Source: Bacilli bacterium
GTDB taxonomy: Bacteria > Bacillota_I > Bacilli_A > RF39 > UBA660
DNA length: 16,002 bases
Reading direction: 5' to 3'
Assembly (NCBI GenBank): GCA_017461465.1
Contig: JAFTYN010000087.1
Span: forward strand, 1 to 16,002
Both the position numbers and the translations under genes were made by a program. Every line of letters starts with the position of its first letter. Positions within the stretch are counted from its first letter, which is position 1. The notes below the pieces were generated by a model. It ran no database searches, had not been told where the DNA came from, and saw nothing but the letters and a program-made list of their open reading frames with translations. This document shows, piece by piece, positions 1 through 6,669 of the stretch.

Positions 1-33
1 ATAGAGAGTAAATTATAATATTTACTCTTTTTA

Positions 34-42
34 TGTTATACT
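34..42 (+). promoter_or_regulatory. Extended -10 promoter for the first gene pair
   Basis: TG at 34-35, one base, then TATACT at 37-42 forms a TGn extended -10 element. No good -35 is seen at the expected distance, which is tolerable for an extended -10 promoter. Transcription would start near 49, about 16 nt before the ATG at 65. The same TATGTTAwAAT-like element recurs upstream of several other genes in the window. Confidence 0.55.
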
Positions 43-64
43 AGTTTTAGTATAGGTGATTTAT

Positions 65-736
65 ATGCAAGATAAAAATTTTGAAAGAAAAGAACTAACA
101 AAAAAAGAAGAAGATAAGTTAAGAAAAGAGTATTTTGAAGATGTTAGTAATCTTAATACGCAGATAAGAAAAGAAAGAGGAAAGAAATTATATCGGATTA
201 TTGTTGTTTTAATTTTAGTAATTGGAATAATAAAAATTTTATTTGGAACTATAGAAATATATAATCCGTTTGGATATCCTGCAAACAAAACAAGATTTTA
301 TAAAGTTACAGTTAATAATGAATTCGTTACAGTAGGTTATGACTTAAATCAAAAAATACCTATAATTCCATTTTTAATTAATTTTAATAATCATTATTTT
401 GGAGCTAATTATATTGAATCTGATGTAGATGGTACAGAATATCATCCTGATGCTAGTAAAAAGTTTGTGATAGATATAAAATCATATAATTGTTATTCAA
501 TGGATTTTCAAGTTGAATGTATGAAAGATTCTCAAAAAATGAAGGAAAATAAAGATACTAAATATACAAAATTAAAAATAACAAGAACGAATAAGCCATA
601 TGAAGTTGTATATGATGATAAATATATAGATGATATTACAAAGTATGTTAAGAATAAAGGCGTGTATGCAGTAACTATAACAGCGGAATATTCAAATATT
701 GATACAGATATAACTTTCTATTTCGTGAGGAGATAA
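65..736 (+). CDS. Hypothetical membrane-anchored protein, single N-terminal TM segment
   Basis: I do not recognise this 223-aa protein. It begins with a highly charged Lys/Glu-rich cytoplasmic stretch (about residues 1-41), followed by one hydrophobic membrane segment (about 43-62, IIVVLILVIGIIKILF). A polar domain of about 160 residues follows and is probably outside the cell; it carries two cysteines in a Cys-Tyr-Ser... Glu-Cys region that could form a disulfide. The start is placed at ATG 65 because AGGTGAT (54-60) lies 4 nt upstream; a GTG at 56 would lie inside that ribosome site. The stop codon is 2 nt from the next ATG, so it is probably co-transcribed with the histidine-phosphatase gene. 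Topology is clear from the hydrophobicity; function is unknown. Confidence 0.8.
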   Translation: MQDKNFERKELTKKEEDKLRKEYFEDVSNLNTQIRKERGKKLYRIIVVLILVIGIIKILFGTIEIYNPFGYPANKTRFYKVTVNNEFVTVGYDLNQKIPIIPFLINFNNHYFGANYIESDVDGTEYHPDASKKFVIDIKSYNCYSMDFQVECMKDSQKMKENKDTKYTKLKITRTNKPYEVVYDDKYIDDITKYVKNKGVYAVTITAEYSNIDTDITFYFVRR

Positions 737-738
737 TT

Positions 739-1350
739 ATGACAACAATATATTTTATAAGACATTCAAAAGCAGATAAAGATTCTATATTCTGTAGATT
801 TTTATCACCCCTTAAACAAAATATGAAAAAAAAGTTATCTAAAGAAGGAATAAGCATTGCACAAAATAAGTTAAACTCTAATTTTGATGATGTAGAAGTT
901 ATTTATTCTTCTAACTATACTAGGGCGTATCAAACTAGTTTAATTCTTTCAAAAAGATTGAATTTAAAAGTTATTAAAGATTCAAAATTTGGTGAAAGAG
1001 TTCATGGTATAAAAAAAGGTTATAATGAGCTTCCAAAAGATTTTGAAGTAAGACAATTAAAAGAAGAAAATTATAAGATTAATAATGGAGAATCTCAAAA
1101 AGAAGTTAGAATTAGAATGCTAAAAGCATTAAACAATATTTTGAAGAATAATAAAAATAAAAAAATAGCAGTATTTACGCATTCAACTGCCCTTTCTTTT
1201 TTATTATTAAATTGGTGTAGTATTACCGAAGATGGAATATATATATTTAATGGCAATGTTATTTTTGATAATAAATGGTCTTATTGTGAAACATTTAAGT
1301 TTGAATTTGATGATGATAATAAATTAATAAGTATTCAAAACATAAAGTAG
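739..1350 (+). CDS. Histidine phosphatase superfamily protein (phosphoglycerate-mutase-like)
   Basis: This 203-aa protein has the layout of the histidine phosphatase superfamily, which moves phosphate through a phospho-histidine. The N-terminal catalytic motif is Arg8-His9-Ser (the family norm is RHG; Ser or Ala in third place is tolerated). A YSSNYTRAYQT stretch (56-66) matches the usual SxxxRAxQT helix with phosphate-binding Arg62. Glu86 is the likely proton donor, GES is at 117-119 and the second catalytic His148 lies in FTHST. No signal peptide is seen, so it is likely cytoplasmic. The substrate cannot be told from sequence: members range from phosphoglycerate mutase to sugar, nucleotide and cofactor phosphatases, and a glycolytic mutase is unlikely at this length and divergence. 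GAGGAGA just upstream provides the ribosome site. It is the second gene of a two-gene unit and ends in a terminator that contains its stop codon. Confidence 0.85.
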   Translation: MTTIYFIRHSKADKDSIFCRFLSPLKQNMKKKLSKEGISIAQNKLNSNFDDVEVIYSSNYTRAYQTSLILSKRLNLKVIKDSKFGERVHGIKKGYNELPKDFEVRQLKEENYKINNGESQKEVRIRMLKALNNILKNNKNKKIAVFTHSTALSFLLLNWCSITEDGIYIFNGNVIFDNKWSYCETFKFEFDDDNKLISIQNIK

Positions 1351-1369
1351 TGTAAACTACTTTTTATTT
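1344..1369 (+). terminator. Rho-independent terminator after the histidine phosphatase gene
   Basis: AAAGTAGT (1344-1351) and ACTACTTT (1356-1363) form an 8-bp stem around a GTAA tetraloop, followed by a T-run to 1369. The TAG stop codon at 1348-1350 lies inside the stem, and the end of the T-run is shared with the next promoter's -35. Confidence 0.85.
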
Positions 1370-1395
1370 GACAATATATAAATTTATGTTAAAAT
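1368..1395 (+). promoter_or_regulatory. SigA-type promoter with extended -10 for the 151-aa gene
   Basis: TTGACA (1368-1373), a 16-bp spacer and TAAAAT (1390-1395), with TGT directly before the -10 making it an extended -10. The expected start is near 1402, giving a leader of about 25 nt. Confidence 0.8.
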
Positions 1396-1426
1396 AAAAA
1401 ACAATCACTTTGAAAGAGGGGATTGT

Positions 1427-1882
1427 ATGAAAAAAGATTTACTTGTAAGTACAATTGGATTTAAACAAAATGATAAAGTAGTAGAACTTGTTGCATCAGC
1501 ACCGCGTAATTTAGTATCTTCATTTTTTGATAATTCAAGAATGCTAGTTCCTGAAGTTGTATCTTCATTAGATAGTTTGAGTAAACAGGATATTATTAAT
1601 TTTGAAGAACTTCAGAATTTATTAGAAAAATCTAATAATCCAATTGTATTTGATGCAGTAAGAAATTTTTTGGAATTATATACTTACCAAAGAGTTAAAG
1701 TTCAGCCATTAGAAAGCTTTTATAAAATTAGAAGTGCTGTTGCAAAATTTGGTACAGAAAAAGATATAGTTGATTTTGGAAAACTTGATAGTTCTCTTGA
1801 ACAAAATAGTAAGTTTTTAAATAAAGTTATATCAATGGGAATGATTCAAAGTGAAAAACCAAAAGTAAAAGAATTAATTTAG
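1427..1882 (+). CDS. Hypothetical protein, 151 aa
   Basis: I do not recognise a family. The 151-aa product has no signal peptide or membrane segment and looks like a soluble, mainly alpha-helical protein with charged helices spaced by short loops (for example QDIINFEELQNLLEKS and NPIVFDAVRNFLELYTY). No cysteines and no obvious catalytic motif are visible. The start at ATG 1427 is supported by GAGGGG about 6 nt upstream and by its own strong promoter. It sits directly upstream of the proS T-box leader: its TAG stop is followed at once by the proS -35 box. No terminator of its own is visible, so its transcript would run into the T-box. That may tie its mRNA 3' end, or proS readthrough, to proline status. 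Confidence 0.75.
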   Translation: MKKDLLVSTIGFKQNDKVVELVASAPRNLVSSFFDNSRMLVPEVVSSLDSLSKQDIINFEELQNLLEKSNNPIVFDAVRNFLELYTYQRVKVQPLESFYKIRSAVAKFGTEKDIVDFGKLDSSLEQNSKFLNKVISMGMIQSEKPKVKELI

Positions 1883-1911
1883 TTGACAATTAATATTTAA
1901 AATAGTAGAAT
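1883..1911 (+). promoter_or_regulatory. SigA-type promoter for the proS T-box leader
   Basis: TTGACA (1883-1888), a 17-bp spacer and TAGAAT (1906-1911) is close to the SigA consensus. The -35 begins at the base after the upstream stop codon. Transcription should start near 1918, giving a proS leader of about 218 nt that contains the T-box. Confidence 0.85.
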
Positions 1912-1917
1912 TAATGT

Positions 1918-2113
1918 CATAAAAGTGTTGATTGGGACATGATTATTAATAATTTATATTAAAGCGAGTAGGGTTGGTGTGAGCCTATATATAAAGTTAA
2001 TGATTCCTACCCATGAGTGAAGTATGAAAATACTTCCGGTTAAAGCCGTTATATAATTGAGTAAAACAAAGGATGGTACCGTGCATATGCACTCCTTATA
2101 CCATTCTTTTTTT
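1918..2113 (+). promoter_or_regulatory. T-box riboswitch (tRNA-Pro responsive) leader of proS
   Basis: This is a complete transcriptional T-box. The base of Stem I can be drawn as TGGG (1933-1936) with CCCA (2010-2013). The conserved distal region is GGTTGGTGTGAGCC (1971-1984). On the 3' strand the specifier is CCT (2006-2008), followed by ACCCATGAG in the same register as the ACCTTTGAG-type sequence after known specifiers; CCU reads proline, matching the downstream enzyme. A short hairpin follows (AAGTAT-GAAA-ATACTT, 2020-2035), then CCGGTTAAAGCCGTTAT, and then the antiterminator. In the antiterminator AAGGA (2069-2073) pairs with TCCTT (2093-2097), with the 7-nt bulge TGGTACC (2074-2080) and an upper helix GTGC/GCAC. 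The bulge can pair with the ACCA end of uncharged tRNA-Pro. Uncharged tRNA favours readthrough; charged tRNA favours termination. Confidence 0.95.
2069..2113 (+). terminator. proS leader: T-box attenuator terminator, mutually exclusive with the antiterminator
   Basis: AAGGATGGTA (2069-2078) pairs with TACCATTCTT (2099-2108) with one G-U pair, followed by a T-run (2107-2113). The same left arm is needed for the antiterminator, so only one of the two structures can form. It is also the first terminator met by any transcript reading through from the upstream 151-aa gene. Confidence 0.9.
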
Positions 2114-2135
2114 GTTAGTAAGAAAGGGTGATAAT

Positions 2136-3560
2136 ATGGCAAATAAGGCGATAACTTCAAGAGATGTCGATTTTGCTAAATGGTATACTGATGTAGTAAC
2201 AGCAGCAAAATTAGCATCGTATTCAAATGTAAAAGGTTGTGTGATTTTTGAACCTAATGGTTGGGCTATATGGGAAAGAATACAACAAGAAATGGATAAA
2301 ATGTTTAAGAAGACAGGACATAGAAATGTAGCTATGCCTATGCTTATTCCAGAAAGTTTAATAAACAAAGAAGGAGAACTTATTGAAGGTTTTGCTCCAG
2401 AAGTAGCTTGGGTAACTGAAGGTGGACAAAAGAAACTAGAAGAAAGATTATGTATTAGACCTACAAGTGAATCATTATTTAGTGATTATTATAGTTCAGT
2501 AGTTAAATCATATAGAGATTTACCTATGAAATATAATCAATGGTGTAGTGTTATGAGATGGGAAAAGGAAACAAGACCATTTTTAAGAAGTCGTGAATTC
2601 TTCTGGCAAGAAGGTCATACTGTACATGCTACAAAAGAAGAAGCAGAAGAAGAAACTATTGGTATGCTTAATGTATATAAAACTTTCTTTGAAGATTATT
2701 TAGCAGTACCAGTAGTAGCTGGTTTAAAAACTGAAAAAGAAAAATTTGCAGGAGCTGAATATACTTATACTATAGAAGCATTAATGCATAATGGTATAGC
2801 ACTTCAATCTGGAACAAGTCATTATTTTGGCCAAAAATTTGCAAAAGCATATGATATTAAGTTCTTAAATAAAAATAATGAACTTGAATATTGTTATCAA
2901 ACATCTTGGGGAGTATCTAACCGTATGATTGGAGCTTTAATAATGGTTCACGGTGATGATAATGGGCTTGTATTACCACCTAAGATTGCTCCAAAACAAG
3001 TTGTTATAATTCCAATTGGAGATACTGAAAATGTTATAAATACAGTTGACGCTATTTATAATGACTTAGAAAAAGCAGGTGTGTCAGTTTATGTAGATAA
3101 TACTGAAAAATCTCCAGGATTTAAATTTGCAGAAGCTGAAGTAAATGGTGTACCAGTTAGAATTGAAGTTGGTAAAAGAGACTTAGAAAATAATAATATT
3201 ACAGTAGCAAGAAGAGATACTAGTGAAAAGATGGTTATTTCTAAAGATAGTGATATTGTTAACTATGTAACTGATCTTATGAATGATATTCAAAATAATC
3301 TATATAATAAAGCTAAAAAACATTTAGAATCATTAACATTTGAAGCTAGAACAAAAGAAGAAGTAGAAAAAATTATGAATGAACATCCAGGTTTTGTAAA
3401 AGCTGATTGGTGTGGAGATTTAGAATGTGAACTTAAGATGAAAGAAATTAAGGGAACTAAATCTAGATGTATTTTAGAACACGAAAAACCATTAACTGGT
3501 AAATGTGTAATGTGTGGTAAAGAAGCTAAACATTTAGTAGTTTGGGGAATTCAATATTAA
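2136..3560 (+). CDS. proS: Prolyl-tRNA synthetase, archaeal/eukaryote-like short type
   Basis: This class II synthetase attaches proline to tRNA-Pro in the cytoplasm. The 474-aa length, the lack of the long bacterial editing insertion and the C-terminal zinc domain ending in a terminal Tyr place it in the archaeal-type group (as in Thermus, mycoplasmas and many clostridia), not the E. coli type. Visible landmarks are CIRPTSESL (106-114), the motif 2 region RWEKETRPFLRSREFFWQEGHT (about 141-162), an anticodon-binding region near 290-400, and cysteines at 426, 431, 457 and 460 that fit the zinc site, with an extra Cys445. The start is ATG 2136, behind GGTGAT (2127-2132). The frame is open back to an ATG at 2073, but that lies inside the antiterminator and would add 21 unrelated residues. 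It is a single-gene unit controlled by the T-box. Confidence 0.97.
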   Translation: MANKAITSRDVDFAKWYTDVVTAAKLASYSNVKGCVIFEPNGWAIWERIQQEMDKMFKKTGHRNVAMPMLIPESLINKEGELIEGFAPEVAWVTEGGQKKLEERLCIRPTSESLFSDYYSSVVKSYRDLPMKYNQWCSVMRWEKETRPFLRSREFFWQEGHTVHATKEEAEEETIGMLNVYKTFFEDYLAVPVVAGLKTEKEKFAGAEYTYTIEALMHNGIALQSGTSHYFGQKFAKAYDIKFLNKNNELEYCYQTSWGVSNRMIGALIMVHGDDNGLVLPPKIAPKQVVIIPIGDTENVINTVDAIYNDLEKAGVSVYVDNTEKSPGFKFAEAEVNGVPVRIEVGKRDLENNNITVARRDTSEKMVISKDSDIVNYVTDLMNDIQNNLYNKAKKHLESLTFEARTKEEVEKIMNEHPGFVKADWCGDLECELKMKEIKGTKSRCILEHEKPLTGKCVMCGKEAKHLVVWGIQY

Positions 3561-3585
3561 AAACATGAAATTTCATGTTTTTTTT
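3561..3585 (+). terminator. Rho-independent terminator of proS
   Basis: AAACATGA (3561-3568) and TCATGTTT (3573-3580) form an 8-bp stem with an AATT loop, beginning right after the proS stop codon and followed by a run of eight T (3578-3585). Symmetric sequence means it could also act on the opposite strand, though no gene lies there. Confidence 0.9.
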
Positions 3586-3596
3586 ATTATACTTTA

Positions 3597-3605
3597 TGTT
3601 AAAAT
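3597..3605 (+). promoter_or_regulatory. Extended -10 promoter for the thioredoxin-like gene
   Basis: TGT followed by TAAAAT (3600-3605) repeats the TATGTTAAAAT block found before the 151-aa gene. A clear -35 is not present; the upstream bases are the proS terminator T-run. The predicted start is near 3612, leaving a leader of about 22 nt. Confidence 0.6.
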
Positions 3606-3633
3606 GTATTTAAGGTACTAAAGGAGTAATGAA

Positions 3634-4365
3634 ATGAAAAAGAAGTTAGTTTTAATAATAAGTGCTATTTTAGTAATAGCTTCAATTATATATTTGGTAG
3701 TTATAAATACTGGTAAAGAAGATGAAAAGACTATAACAGATGCAGAAAAATTTAAGACAGAATACGAAAGTATAAATGGAGATGTAAATGAGAAATATAA
3801 TGTGGTAACAAGGGAAGTTAATATTCCTAGAAATAATCCAATTGTTTATGTTTCTCCAGAAGAACTAGTTAAAAAAATGGAAAATAAAGAAACTTTTGTA
3901 GTATACTTTGGTTTTCCTAACTGTCCTTGGTGTCGAAGTGTAGTAGAAACAATGTTTGAAGTTGCTAAAGACTATAATATAAATAAAATATATTATGTTG
4001 ATGTTAGTATGATTAGGGATGTTTATAAATTAGATGATGATAATAAACCAGTAGTGTCAACTGAAGGAACAAGTGGTTATTACAAATTACTTGATAAGTT
4101 TTCTAGTGTTTTAGATGATTACTTATTAACAGATGAAGATGGTAATGAAGTATCTACAGGTGAGAAAAGAATATATGCTCCAAACATAGTAGGAGTAATT
4201 AATGGTGAAGCAAAAGAATTAGAAACAGGAATAAGTGAACTTCAAACAAATCCATATATGGATATAACAGAAGAAATGAAAGAAGATATGTATAACAAAC
4301 TAAAATGTGTTATGAAATGCGTGTCAGAAGAAAATAATACTTGTTCTTATAAATCTGCATGTTAA
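3634..4365 (+). CDS. Membrane-anchored thioredoxin-like protein with CPWC motif and Cys-rich tail
   Basis: This 243-aa protein has an N-terminal hydrophobic segment (about residues 4-24) without a lipobox or clear cleavage site, so it is probably an uncleaved anchor with the rest outside the membrane. A thioredoxin-type domain follows: FVVYFGFPNCPWC (88-100) gives the redox pair Cys97/Cys100, and Pro183 in YAPN fits the cis-proline loop. Between them lies an insertion of about 45 residues (130-175). The last 20 residues carry four more cysteines (225, 229, 237, 243), spaced 4, 8 and 6 apart, which is unusual for the family. It resembles extracellular thioredoxins such as bacteriocin-transport accessory proteins. 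It could also be a StoA/ResA-like thiol-disulfide enzyme, since dacB-spmA-spmB lies next door in a separate unit. AAGGAG (3621-3626) decides the start. Confidence 0.85.
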   Translation: MKKKLVLIISAILVIASIIYLVVINTGKEDEKTITDAEKFKTEYESINGDVNEKYNVVTREVNIPRNNPIVYVSPEELVKKMENKETFVVYFGFPNCPWCRSVVETMFEVAKDYNINKIYYVDVSMIRDVYKLDDDNKPVVSTEGTSGYYKLLDKFSSVLDDYLLTDEDGNEVSTGEKRIYAPNIVGVINGEAKELETGISELQTNPYMDITEEMKEDMYNKLKCVMKCVSEENNTCSYKSAC

Positions 4366-4392
4366 GAAAACTAGAAATAGTTTTCTTTTTTT
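4364..4392 (+). terminator. Rho-independent terminator of the thioredoxin-like gene
   Basis: AAGAAAACTA (4364-4373) pairs with TAGTTTTCTT (4378-4387) around a GAAA tetraloop, followed by a T-run to 4392. The left arm begins within the TAA stop codon. Confidence 0.9.
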
Positions 4393-4403
4393 CATATCTA
4401 AAT

Positions 4404-4411
4404 ATTAAAAT
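4404..4411 (+). promoter_or_regulatory. Possible -10 region for dacB-spmA-spmB
   Basis: ATTAAAAT (4404-4411) contains TAAAAT as a possible -10, placing the start near 4418 and an 18-nt leader. It lacks the TG extension and has only TTCTTT at the -35 distance. If these genes are sporulation-controlled, the promoter may instead be read by a sporulation sigma factor whose consensus I cannot confirm here. Confidence 0.35.
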
Positions 4412-4435
4412 CATATATTTTTTTTAGGTGATACT

Positions 4436-5506
4436 ATGAAAAAAATAGTATTTGTTTTATTGGTATTAATGTTTCCACATTTAGTTTTTGCGTATTCTAG
4501 TAATGCTACTAGTACTATAGTAATGGATACAGATAATAATAAAATAGTATATGCTAGTAATATTCACAAAGTTAGAAGTGTAGCATCTATCTCGAAAATA
4601 ATGACAGCCATACTTGCTATAGAATCTGGAAAACTAGATGACGAGGTAATTGTAGGTTCAGAAATAAAAAGTGCGTATGGTTCTGCTATATATATTAGTG
4701 AAGGAGAAGAACTTACACTAAAAGATTTAGTATATGGACTTATGCTTAGAAGTGGAAATGATGCTTCATATGTTATTGCTAAATATGTTGGAGGAACAAT
4801 AGATAATTTTATAAAACTTATGAATAATAAAGCCGTAGAAATAGGAATGAAAAATACAGTTTTTAATAATCCAAATGGTTTAGATGATAATGGAGGTAAT
4901 CTTTCTACTGCATATGATATGGCACTTTTAAGTAGTTATGCTATAAAAAACGATACTTATAAAAAAATAGTAGGAACTAAAAAATATAATCTAAAAACTA
5001 ATAAGAATGTTTATAGCTGGACTAATAAAAATAAGTTACTTAAAATGTATGAATATGCGATAGGAGGAAAAACAGGTTATACAGATATAGCCAAAAGAAC
5101 ACTTGTTACTAATGCAAGTAAAGATAATGTTAATCTTACCATAGTTACTTTAAATGATGGTGATGATTTTAATGATCATATCAAGTTATATGAAGAAGCT
5201 TTTAAAGAATATAAAAATTATGAAATATTAAAAGAAGGATATGTGGAATTAGTAGATGAAAAATATTATCCTAATAGGAAATTTTATATTAAAGAAAATT
5301 TTAATTATATACTTAATGATTTAGAAAAAAACAATATTGTTCTTAAATTTTATTTAGATAAAAAACTAACTTACAGTAATGGGGAAAAGATAGGTTATGT
5401 TTATGTGTATATAGGGGATAAAGAAGTGTTTAAAACAAATTTATATATTGAACTAAAAAAGAAAAAGGTAAGAATAATTGACATTATTCTTGGGTGGTTT
5501 AAATGA
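4436..5506 (+). CDS. dacB: D-alanyl-D-alanine carboxypeptidase, peptidase family S11 (DacB-type)
   Basis: This penicillin-binding protein removes the terminal D-Ala from peptidoglycan stem peptides; in Bacillus subtilis DacB (PBP5*) tunes crosslinking of the spore cortex. The 356-aa sequence has a cleavable signal peptide (1-19, ending VFA). All three active-site motifs are present: Ser51-x-x-Lys54 (SISK), Ser106-Gly-Asn108 and Lys212-Thr-Gly214. A beta-rich C-terminal domain follows from about 255, and the last residues (KKKKVRIIDIILGWFK) form a basic amphipathic helix of the kind that tethers S11 enzymes to the outer membrane leaflet face. It is followed by spmA with a 4-nt ATGA overlap, the same order as in B. 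subtilis, which supports the dacB symbol over dacA or dacF. AGGTGAT (4426-4432) lies 3 nt before the ATG. Confidence 0.92.
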   Translation: MKKIVFVLLVLMFPHLVFAYSSNATSTIVMDTDNNKIVYASNIHKVRSVASISKIMTAILAIESGKLDDEVIVGSEIKSAYGSAIYISEGEELTLKDLVYGLMLRSGNDASYVIAKYVGGTIDNFIKLMNNKAVEIGMKNTVFNNPNGLDDNGGNLSTAYDMALLSSYAIKNDTYKKIVGTKKYNLKTNKNVYSWTNKNKLLKMYEYAIGGKTGYTDIAKRTLVTNASKDNVNLTIVTLNDGDDFNDHIKLYEEAFKEYKNYEILKEGYVELVDEKYYPNRKFYIKENFNYILNDLEKNNIVLKFYLDKKLTYSNGEKIGYVYVYIGDKEVFKTNLYIELKKKKVRIIDIILGWFK

Positions 5507-6081
5507 TTAATATTATATGGGGATTTTTTATAATACTTGGTATTATATATTATTTATTAACTGGTGATATCTCAAATATTAATAGTGAAATATTAAATAG
5601 TGGTAAGCAAAGTTTAGATATGGTTATTGAGATTTTTCCAGTTATGGCTGTTTGGCTAGGACTTATGAATATTGCTAAGGAGTCTGGATTATTGCAAAAA
5701 TTATCAAATAAACTATCAATATTACTAAAATATTTATTTCCTGATATTCCTAAAGGACATGAATCAATTGGTTATATAGCATCTAATATAGTTATCAATA
5801 TGTTTGGACTTGGCTCTGCTGCAACTCCATTTGGCTTAAAAGCAATGAAATCACTTCAAAAACTAAATGATAAAAAAGATACTGCTTCTAGAAGTATGAT
5901 TACTTTTCTAGTACTTAATACAAGTGGAGTTACGATAGTTCCTACGATGATTATATCTTTAAGAATGATGCATGGAAGTATAAATCCAACTGAAATAGTA
6001 ATTACATGTTTAATAGCTACTATTTGTTCTACTATAGCAGGATTACTTATGGATAGATTTTTAGCAAGGAGATATTCATGA
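5503..6081 (+). CDS. spmA: Spore maturation protein A, Gate-domain membrane protein
   Basis: The 192-aa length is about that of the SpmA family, and the sequence carries its signature NMFGLGSAATPFGLKAM (about residues 100-116). It has an N-terminal membrane helix (3-20), a central nucleoside-recognition/Gate-type region (about 40-150) and a C-terminal membrane segment (about 162-184). In B. subtilis SpmA and SpmB act together in late spore maturation, and loss gives spores with poor core dehydration and reduced heat resistance; the molecular substrate is not established. The gene begins inside the last codons of dacB (ATGA overlap) and ends in an ATGA overlap with spmB, so translation of the three is probably coupled. 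The TGA stop here argues that TGA is not read as Trp in this organism. Confidence 0.93.
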   Translation: MINIIWGFFIILGIIYYLLTGDISNINSEILNSGKQSLDMVIEIFPVMAVWLGLMNIAKESGLLQKLSNKLSILLKYLFPDIPKGHESIGYIASNIVINMFGLGSAATPFGLKAMKSLQKLNDKKDTASRSMITFLVLNTSGVTIVPTMIISLRMMHGSINPTEIVITCLIATICSTIAGLLMDRFLARRYS

Positions 6082-6596
6082 ATAAAATATCTAATTTAAT
6101 CATACCAATTATGGTTTTATCAGTAGTTATATATGGTATTTATAAGAAAATAAATATTTATGATGTTTTTATAGAAGGTGCTAAAGAAAGTTTCGAAATG
6201 ATATTTACAATCTTTCCTTATTTACTTGGTATGATGTTAGCTATTAATCTATTTTTACATAGTAATTTTTTAGAAATAATATCTAATTTTATATCACCAG
6301 TTTTAGATTTAATAGGTATACCATTTGATATAGTTCCTATGGCTATAATGAGACCTATATCTGGTAGTTCATCACTAGCTATACTTAATAATATATATAC
6401 TGATTTTGGACCGGATTCGTTTATAGGGAGATTAGCTTCAACTATTCAAGGAAGTACTGATACTACTTTTTATGTACTTACACTTTATTTTGGTAGTATT
6501 GGTATTAAAAAAATAAGATATGGCTTAATAGCAGGCTTGTTTGCGGATCTGATTGGTATAATTGCAAGTATTATAATTGTAAAACTAACTTTTTAA
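6078..6596 (+). CDS. spmB: Spore maturation protein B, Gate-domain membrane protein
   Basis: The 172-aa protein matches SpmB in length and in its hallmark MRPISGSSSLAIL (about 89-101) and STIQGSTDTTFY (about 121-132) segments. Four or five hydrophobic stretches (about 8-22, 42-62, 75-92, 130-145, 150-170) indicate an integral membrane protein. SpmA and SpmB are thought to work as a pair, consistent with the 4-nt overlap of the genes. It is the last gene of the dacB operon. No convincing terminator follows: 6590-6610 holds only a weak AT repeat without a T-run, so some transcripts may continue into the 78-aa gene at 6670. Confidence 0.93.
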   Translation: MNKISNLIIPIMVLSVVIYGIYKKINIYDVFIEGAKESFEMIFTIFPYLLGMMLAINLFLHSNFLEIISNFISPVLDLIGIPFDIVPMAIMRPISGSSSLAILNNIYTDFGPDSFIGRLASTIQGSTDTTFYVLTLYFGSIGIKKIRYGLIAGLFADLIGIIASIIIVKLTF

Positions 6597-6619
6597 ATTT
6601 AAAGATTTATTATTACGTT

Positions 6620-6648
6620 TTGTTAAATCATAGAATTTATGTTATTAT
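6620..6648 (+). promoter_or_regulatory. SigA-type promoter for the 78-aa gene
   Basis: TTGTTA (6620-6625), a 17-bp spacer and TATTAT (6643-6648), with TGT before the -10. Predicted start near 6655, so the leader is about 15 nt. Confidence 0.7.
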
Positions 6649-6669
6649 ATAAAATATAGAGGTGTAATT

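Noticed and set aside
2073..2135. Upstream extension of proS from an ATG at 2073 (21 extra residues)
   Set aside because: This ATG lies inside the T-box antiterminator, has no ribosome site, and the extra residues are unlike any ProRS. ATG 2136 has GGTGAT 3 nt upstream.
61..2368. Open reading frames on the minus strand (for example 61-288, 675-857, 1954-2160, 2096-2368) and similar ones at 7226-7514 and 12500-12787
   Set aside because: All lie opposite well-supported + strand genes or the T-box, have no ribosome sites and give low-complexity or unconvincing proteins.
5503..6081. TGA read as tryptophan (Mycoplasma-type code), suggested by the AT-rich composition
   Set aside because: TGA ends dacB and spmA exactly at ATGA overlaps with the next gene, Trp codons throughout are TGG, and all proteins have family-typical lengths under the standard code.
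6590..6619. Possible terminator after spmB (TAAATTTAAAGATTTA)
   Set aside because: The repeat is short, all A/T and not followed by a T-run, so it was not listed.
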